Shown here piece by piece: positions 59,819 to 64,000 of a stretch of 64,000 nt of DNA. The notes below the pieces were generated by a model. The model worked only from the letters and a program-made list of their open reading frames with translations, was not told the origin of the DNA and ran no database searches. Source of the stretch: Ancylobacter novellus (lineage in GTDB: Bacteria; Pseudomonadota; Alphaproteobacteria; Rhizobiales; Methylopilaceae); the NCBI GenBank assembly GCA_003241695.1, contig QFPN01000011.1, forward strand, positions 1-64,000, written 5' to 3'. The position numbers were made by a program, and so were the translations under genes. Position 1 is the first letter of the stretch, and each line of letters starts with the position of its first letter.

Positions 59819-61329
59819 GCAACTGGCTGTTCGACGCCGTCCGCGCCGCCGCGCCGGGCGACGCCGCCCCCTTGATCGAGACCGCCGACGGGAGCGTCCT
59901 GACCTATGGGGGCATGATCGACCGCTCCGGCCAGTTCGCCCGCGCGCTCGTCGCCGCCGGGGTGAAGCCCGGCGACCGCGTCGCCGCGCAGGTCGAGAAG
60001 AGCGTCGAAGCCATTCTCCTCTATCTCGCGACGGTGCGCGCAGGCGGCGTCTTCCTGCCGCTCAACACCGGCTACACGCCCGCGGAGATCGACTATTTCA
60101 TCGGCGACGCCGAGCCGGCCTTGTTCGTGGTCGACCCTGCGGCGCGCGACGCGCTCGCGCCGATCGCGGCGAACCGCGGCGCCCGGCTGGAAACGCTCGA
60201 CCGGAACGGATCGGGTTCGCTCACGGCTCTCGCCGACGCGCAGTCGCACGGCGGCTTCGCCGACGCGGAGCGCGGGGCGGACGACCTCGCCGCGATCCTC
60301 TACACCTCGGGCACGACCGGCCGCTCCAAGGGAGCGATGCTGACCCACGACAACCTGCTGTCGAACGCCCTCACCCTGAAGGATTGCTGGGACTTCACGC
60401 GCGGCGACGTGCTGCTGCACGCGCTGCCGATCTTCCACACCCACGGCCTGTTCGTCGCCACCAACACGGTCCTAGTCGCCGGCGCGTCGATGATCTTCCT
60501 GCCGCGCTTCGACGCCGACCAGATCCTCGGGCTGCTGCCGCGCGCGACCGTCATGATGGGCGTGCCGACCTTCTACGTGCGCCTCGTCCAGAACGACGGC
60601 CTGACCCGCGAGGCGGTCGCGCATATGCGCCTGTTCGTCTCCGGCTCGGCGCCGCTGCTCGCGGAGACCCATCGCGCCTTCGAGGCGAAGACCGGCCACC
60701 GGATCCTCGAGCGCTACGGCATGACCGAGACCAACATGATCACCTCAAACCCCTACGAGGGCGAGCGGATCGCGGGCGCGGTCGGCTTTCCGCTGCCGGG
60801 GGTTTCGCTGCGGGTGGCCGATCCGGAGACCGGCGCGCCGCTGCCGGACGGCGACGTCGGCATGATCGAGGTGAAGGGCCCGAACGTGTTCAAGGGCTAT
60901 TGGCGGATGCCCGAGAAGACGAAGGCGGAGTTCCGCGACGACGGCTTCTTCGTCACCGGCGACCTCGGCAAGATCGACGACCGCGGTTACGTCCACATCG
61001 TCGGGCGCGGCAAGGACCTTGTGATCTCCGGCGGCTACAACGTCTATCCGAAGGAGATCGAGAGCGAGATCGACGCCCTTCCCGGCGTGGTCGAGGCGGC
61101 GGTGATCGGCGTCGCGCACCCGGACTTCGGCGAGGGCGTGACCGCCGTCGTCGTGCCCGAGAAGGGCGCGGCGATCGACGAGGGCGCGGTGCTCTCGGCG
61201 CTTGCAAGCAAACTCGCCAAGTTCAAGCAGCCGAAGCGCGTGCTGTTCGTGGACGAGCTGCCCCGCAACACGATGGGCAAGGTCCAGAAGAACGTGCTGC
61301 GCGACCGCTACGCCGGCCTGTACGGCTGA
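59815..61329 (+). CDS. matB: Malonyl-CoA synthetase
   Basis: ANL-superfamily acyl-CoA synthetase of 504 residues that activates malonate to malonyl-CoA with ATP. The ATP loop YTSGTTGRSKGAMLTH is at residues 163-178; LPIFHTHGLFVATNTVLVAG, LFVSGSAPLLAETH, ERYGMTETNMITSNPYEGER and VTGDLGKIDDRGYVHIVGRGKDLVISGGYNVYP are family blocks, given here in separate parts. The catalytic lysine is in LPRNTMGKVQKN near the end. The residues RYGMTETNM and the operon place it as MatB rather than a fatty-acyl ligase. It overlaps matA by four bases and ends 10 bases from the convergent TPMT-like gene. Confidence 0.94.
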   Translation: MSNWLFDAVRAAAPGDAAPLIETADGSVLTYGGMIDRSGQFARALVAAGVKPGDRVAAQVEKSVEAILLYLATVRAGGVFLPLNTGYTPAEIDYFIGDAEPALFVVDPAARDALAPIAANRGARLETLDRNGSGSLTALADAQSHGGFADAERGADDLAAILYTSGTTGRSKGAMLTHDNLLSNALTLKDCWDFTRGDVLLHALPIFHTHGLFVATNTVLVAGASMIFLPRFDADQILGLLPRATVMMGVPTFYVRLVQNDGLTREAVAHMRLFVSGSAPLLAETHRAFEAKTGHRILERYGMTETNMITSNPYEGERIAGAVGFPLPGVSLRVADPETGAPLPDGDVGMIEVKGPNVFKGYWRMPEKTKAEFRDDGFFVTGDLGKIDDRGYVHIVGRGKDLVISGGYNVYPKEIESEIDALPGVVEAAVIGVAHPDFGEGVTAVVVPEKGAAIDEGAVLSALASKLAKFKQPKRVLFVDELPRNTMGKVQKNVLRDRYAGLYG

Positions 61330-61339
61330 CGAAACGCTC

Positions 61340-61978
61340 TCAGGTCACGGGCTTCAGCGACCACGCGATCTCCGTCGCGGGGCTGAGCCCCTTGAGGCCG
61401 CCCTCGACCTCGGCGCTCTCCAGCAGTTCGAGGTCGTAAGCCGACTCGTAGAGCGCGCTCACCTCCTCGCCCGGAACCGAAAACGGCGGTCCCGCCATCC
61501 GGCTCTGGTCGTAGTCGAAGCTGATCAGAAGCTGCGGCGCCCGGCCTGCGAGCGCGCTCACATGGGCGGCGTAGGCCGGGCGCGTTTCCGGCGGAAGCGC
61601 CACGAGCGCCGCCCGATCGTAGACCGCGTCGACCGTTCCGAGATCGCCCGCCGTCAGATCGAACAGGTCGCCGACGAAGACGTCGATCCCCTCGCCCGCA
61701 TAACGCTTGAGCGCGCCGGCGGTCTCCACCTCCGGCTCCACGCCGAGGTTTTCGAACAGTCGCTCGACGGCGCTTTCGACGAGTTCCACGCCGGCGACGC
61801 GATATCCCGCGGCGCGCAGCCAGCCGACGTCGACGCTGTCGCCGCAGAACGGAACGAACACCCGCGCGTAGGGCTCGACGATCGCCGGGATGTGGCGGGT
61901 AAGCATCGGATGCGCAGCGGACTGTCGCCAGCCGGTCTGTCCGTCGCGCCATCTGAGGCGCCAGAAGTCCGCATCCAT
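61340..61978 (-). CDS. tpm: Thiopurine S-methyltransferase family protein
   Basis: SAM-dependent methyltransferase of 212 residues. TPMT family traits: FWRLRWRDGQTGWRQSAAHPML at the N-terminus (tryptophan-rich W-x-x-G-x-x-G-W motif), RVFVPFCGDSVDVGWLRAAGYRVAGVELVE (SAM site), IDVFVGDLFDLT, VDAVYDRAALVALPPETRPAYAAH, and QLLISFDYDQSRMAGPPFSV. Each block is shown within the family order. In bacteria these enzymes methylate selenium or tellurium compounds and thiols; the native substrate here is unknown. It lies 14 bases after the cytochrome b561 gene on the same strand. Confidence 0.93.
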   Translation of the reverse strand: MDADFWRLRWRDGQTGWRQSAAHPMLTRHIPAIVEPYARVFVPFCGDSVDVGWLRAAGYRVAGVELVESAVERLFENLGVEPEVETAGALKRYAGEGIDVFVGDLFDLTAGDLGTVDAVYDRAALVALPPETRPAYAAHVSALAGRAPQLLISFDYDQSRMAGPPFSVPGEEVSALYESAYDLELLESAEVEGGLKGLSPATEIAWSLKPVT

Positions 61979-61992
61979 CGGATGGTCCCGAA

Positions 61993-62562
61993 TTATCGCA
62001 GTGTCGCAGGAGCGCCGATCATGCGCCCGGCCGTTCCGTCACGCCAGACGGCGTGATGCAGGACGGCCGCCGCCGCATGCGCGCCGACGAGCGCGAGCAG
62101 GAACCAGGACAGCGGGCCGTGGAGCAGGTCCGCCGCCGCAACGACCAACGGAACCGGGGCGCCGACCGCGAAGATCTCGACGCCGCCGACGCTCCAGCCT
62201 TCGCCCTTGGCCCAGAGCCGCGCGAGCGCGAGGCCGGGGATGAGGAGCATCAGGCCATACATCGCCTTGTGCGCGACAGCCGCCGCCGCGCCTGCCCTCC
62301 CCGGCGCCGGGACCGGACGACGGCCGGCGTTGCCCACCGCCCAGAGGATGCGCGCGAGCGCGAACAGCGGAATGGCGATGCCGACATAACCGTGCGGCCC
62401 GAGGCTCGCGACGGCGTTCAGCAGCGGCGTCTCGCCGAAGATCTTGTAGAGGGCGACGATCATGAACTGCCACAGCACCAGAACGGCCGTGACGGCGTGC
62501 ATCGCCCGCGTCACCCGTCCGTAGCGGATGGGCGTGTCGCGGAAGCGGGCCTCAGCCGGCAT
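61993..62562 (-). CDS. Cytochrome b561 family protein
   Basis: Membrane di-heme cytochrome of 189 residues with four transmembrane helices. Likely heme ligands are H22 in TRAMHAVTAVLVLWQ, the histidine of LGPHGYVGIAIPL, one in VAHKAMYGLMLLIPG, and one in LVGAHAAAAVLHHAVW. The family moves electrons across or within the inner membrane, for instance as a superoxide:quinone reductase (CybB). Its start overlaps the mntP stop by 11 bases, so it is probably translated in coupling with mntP. An ATG at 62628 upstream lies inside mntP and is not used. Confidence 0.88.
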   Translation of the reverse strand: MPAEARFRDTPIRYGRVTRAMHAVTAVLVLWQFMIVALYKIFGETPLLNAVASLGPHGYVGIAIPLFALARILWAVGNAGRRPVPAPGRAGAAAAVAHKAMYGLMLLIPGLALARLWAKGEGWSVGGVEIFAVGAPVPLVVAAADLLHGPLSWFLLALVGAHAAAAVLHHAVWRDGTAGRMIGAPATLR

Positions 62563-63118
62563 TGAGGTGCTCGAACAGGATCGAGGCGCCGAGCCCGACC
62601 AGCAGCAGTCCGCCGGCCATTTCGGCATAGCGCCCGAAACGCGCGCCGAGCAGCCGCCCGGCCAGCATGCCGCCGGTCGACATCAGCGCGGTGGCGCAGC
62701 CGATCGACAGCGCGATCACCACGATGTTGGCCTGAAGGAAGGCGAGCGACACGCCGACCGCCATGGCGTCGAGGCTGGTGCCGACGGCCGTCGCGATCAG
62801 GAGGCCGATCGAGCGCGACGCCGGCGCCGGCCCGGCGTCCTCGCCGCGCCTCAGGGCGTGCAGGAACATGCGGCCGCCCACGGCGCCCAGCAGGCCGAAG
62901 GCGATCCAATGATCGACGGATTGCACGTACTGGCTTGCGACCACGCCTGCGGCCCAGCCGATCAACGGCGTCACCGTCTCGACCGCGCCGAAGATCGCGC
63001 CGGTGCGCGCCGCCTCCGCGAAGCTCGGCCGCCCGAGCGCCGCCCCGCGCCCGACCGACGCGATCAGGGCGTCGACCGACATGCCAACAGCGAGAAGGGC
63101 GATCGCGAAGGGCGACAT
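62552..63118 (-). CDS. mntP: Manganese efflux pump MntP
   Basis: Membrane protein of 188 residues with six transmembrane helices in two similar halves. Each half has the metal-site aspartate: LLAVGMSVDALIASVGRGAAL and ATAVGTSLDAMAVGVSLAFL. The rest (IGWAAGVVASQY, GAVGGRMFLHALRRGED) fits the family. MntP exports manganese and is usually induced at high Mn, by MntR or by a yybP-ykoY riboswitch; I did not find a convincing riboswitch in the 179-base upstream gap. It overlaps the cytochrome b561 gene by 11 bases. Confidence 0.94.
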   Translation of the reverse strand: MSPFAIALLAVGMSVDALIASVGRGAALGRPSFAEAARTGAIFGAVETVTPLIGWAAGVVASQYVQSVDHWIAFGLLGAVGGRMFLHALRRGEDAGPAPASRSIGLLIATAVGTSLDAMAVGVSLAFLQANIVVIALSIGCATALMSTGGMLAGRLLGARFGRYAEMAGGLLLVGLGASILFEHLNAG

Positions 63119-63297
63119 GGACCAGCCTGGGTGACGCTTCGGAAAGGCGCAGCCGACAGCGGCGGCCGAGGCCCCGCGACGTATCTCGCCGGACGAGTCC
63201 TGTCAAACTCTAAGTATTTGGAATGGTTGTGCTATTCATTCGCAACTGGCGCGCACGAAGGACGGGTGAAAAAGGCTGCGGCGCCGTCCTCCGCGTC

Positions 63298-64000
63298 TCA
63301 TGCCGCGGCGGCTCGCCTGCGCGCCAGCCGGCCGATGCAGAACTCCGCGCCAAGCGCCGCAATCAGGGAGAGGCCGGCGAGCGGGAACGCGACGCCGAGC
63401 GCCGCGGTGATCAGCGCCACGGTTCCGAGCCGGGCGGGCTCGATCGGGCGCGGCGCGCCGAGCGCGCCCTTCGGGCGCCGTCGCCACCACATCACGGGCC
63501 CTGTGATCGACAGCGCCGCCGCGCCCACGCAGGCGAACAGCATCACGATCTGGTTCGCGAGCCCGAAATAGTTGCCCATGTGGAGCTGGACGCCCAGCTC
63601 CACCGCCTTGGCGACAGGCCCGTAATCCTGAAAGCCGACGTCGTTCAGGACGCTTCCGGAATACTGGTCGATCTGGATCGTGCGCTGGCCCTGCGGTCTG
63701 TCGGGATAGGTGTAGGCCGAGAACACGCCGGCCGGATCGGCGGGCAGCGACAGCCGGTAGGGATGCGTCATGCCCTCCGCCGCGAGAATGCCCGCCACGC
63801 GATCGACGCTGATCGGCGCGGCGGAGCCCGTCGGATGGGACACGTGTCCGCCATGGTGGGCGGCGTGTTCGTCGGAGCGCGGCATCAGCGCCTCCTCGAG
63901 CGTCCAAGGCGCCTCACCGTTCGCCTGCTTCATCGTCTTGTCCGAGACCGGCGCGGCGCCGTGGCCGCGATGGCTCGTCGGATAGCCGACGCCCGCGATG
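63298..64000 (-). CDS. PepSY domain membrane protein (N-terminus cut by window edge)
   Basis: C-terminal 234 codons of a PepSY-associated transmembrane protein; the start lies beyond the right edge. Visible are a histidine-rich stretch DEHAAHHGGHVSHPTG, a PepSY-like segment (ISVDRVAGILAAEGMTHPYRLSLP; RTIQIDQYSGSVLNDVGFQDYG), and the membrane part VQLHMGNYFGLANQIVMLF, GPVMWWRRRPKG, with two further helices. The family is often linked to siderophore or iron reduction and to TonB receptors, but nothing in the window confirms this. It is on the same strand as mntP, separated by 179 bases. A TTGACA on the minus strand near 63201-63206 may be part of the mntP promoter. Confidence 0.85.
   Translation of the reverse strand, partial: IAGVGYPTSHRGHGAAPVSDKTMKQANGEAPWTLEEALMPRSDEHAAHHGGHVSHPTGSAAPISVDRVAGILAAEGMTHPYRLSLPADPAGVFSAYTYPDRPQGQRTIQIDQYSGSVLNDVGFQDYGPVAKAVELGVQLHMGNYFGLANQIVMLFACVGAAALSITGPVMWWRRRPKGALGAPRPIEPARLGTVALITAALGVAFPLAGLSLIAALGAEFCIGRLARRRAAAA

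Noticed and set aside
63119..63297. Possible yybP-ykoY manganese riboswitch before mntP
   Set aside because: The gap lacks the conserved blocks I would expect on the minus strand. A covariance-model search would settle it.

Overview
This window is a chromosomal segment of a high-GC alphaproteobacterium, most likely in the Hyphomicrobiales (Rhizobiales). The call rests on gene content: an NDUFA12-type complex I accessory subunit, a DUF2155 protein, an Omp25/Omp31-type small beta-barrel, the Bpt and Aat N-end-rule transferases, a B12-dependent class II ribonucleotide reductase, and an aroQ-accB-accC-aat string. I do not assign a genus. I see no rRNA, tRNA, CRISPR array, prophage or insertion sequence. 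Most of the window is core metabolism, with short accessory stretches between.

Layout. 1-7.0 kb: an accessory redox region with three short-chain dehydrogenases, a divergent TetR regulator with a palindromic operator, an SDR-AraC-NAD(P)-binding operon, a PmtA-like methyltransferase and a nitronate monooxygenase. 7.0-17.8 kb: lipA, a small stress membrane protein, a frameshifted DinB gene, a Tat-exported transglutaminase with a TlpA-like thioredoxin, RDD protein, bpt, MarC, parC, a luciferase-like oxidoreductase and recO. 17.8-28.1 kb: two outer-membrane barrels around a shared promoter region with an FNR/FixK-like palindrome, then eno, queF, a DUF1835 protein, kdsA, a VOC protein, pyrG and a BepA-like M48 protease. 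28.2-32.3 kb: DsbA-like protein, aroQ, accB, accC, aat. 32.4-37.5 kb: a coiled-coil membrane protein, a GT87/GT2 pair, map and radC.

37.6-41.8 kb holds a four-gene Anbu operon: circularly permuted ATP-grasp, alpha-E protein, transglutaminase-fold protein and Anbu proteasome-like peptidase. Its transglutaminase has alanine where the catalytic cysteine should be. DUF2155, NDUFA12 and an RTX-repeat protein follow, then nrdJ with a NrdR-box-like site upstream. A GIY-YIG gene lies between two copies of a dispersed palindromic repeat at 48.3-48.8 kb; at least six related elements occur in the window.

48.9-55.1 kb carries a YcaQ-type DNA glycosylase and then, on the minus strand, a clear cobalamin riboswitch, a TonB-dependent receptor and an unrecognised secreted protein that looks like a beta-propeller. 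This is the best candidate for something new: a possible B12-controlled receptor plus secreted partner, formally resembling the BtuB/BtuG pairing of Bacteroides. 54.4-61.3 kb is a complete malonate-use locus: a GntR regulator with a perfect palindrome next to its start, a three-part TRAP transporter, malonyl-CoA decarboxylase and malonyl-CoA synthetase. The window ends with a TPMT-like methyltransferase, cytochrome b561, MntP and a truncated PepSY protein.

Shared themes: B12 import (riboswitch, receptor) may serve the B12-dependent NrdJ; accB/accC and matB both bear on malonyl-CoA; bpt and aat are both N-terminal amino-acid transferases; map may expose the N-terminal threonine that Anbu needs.
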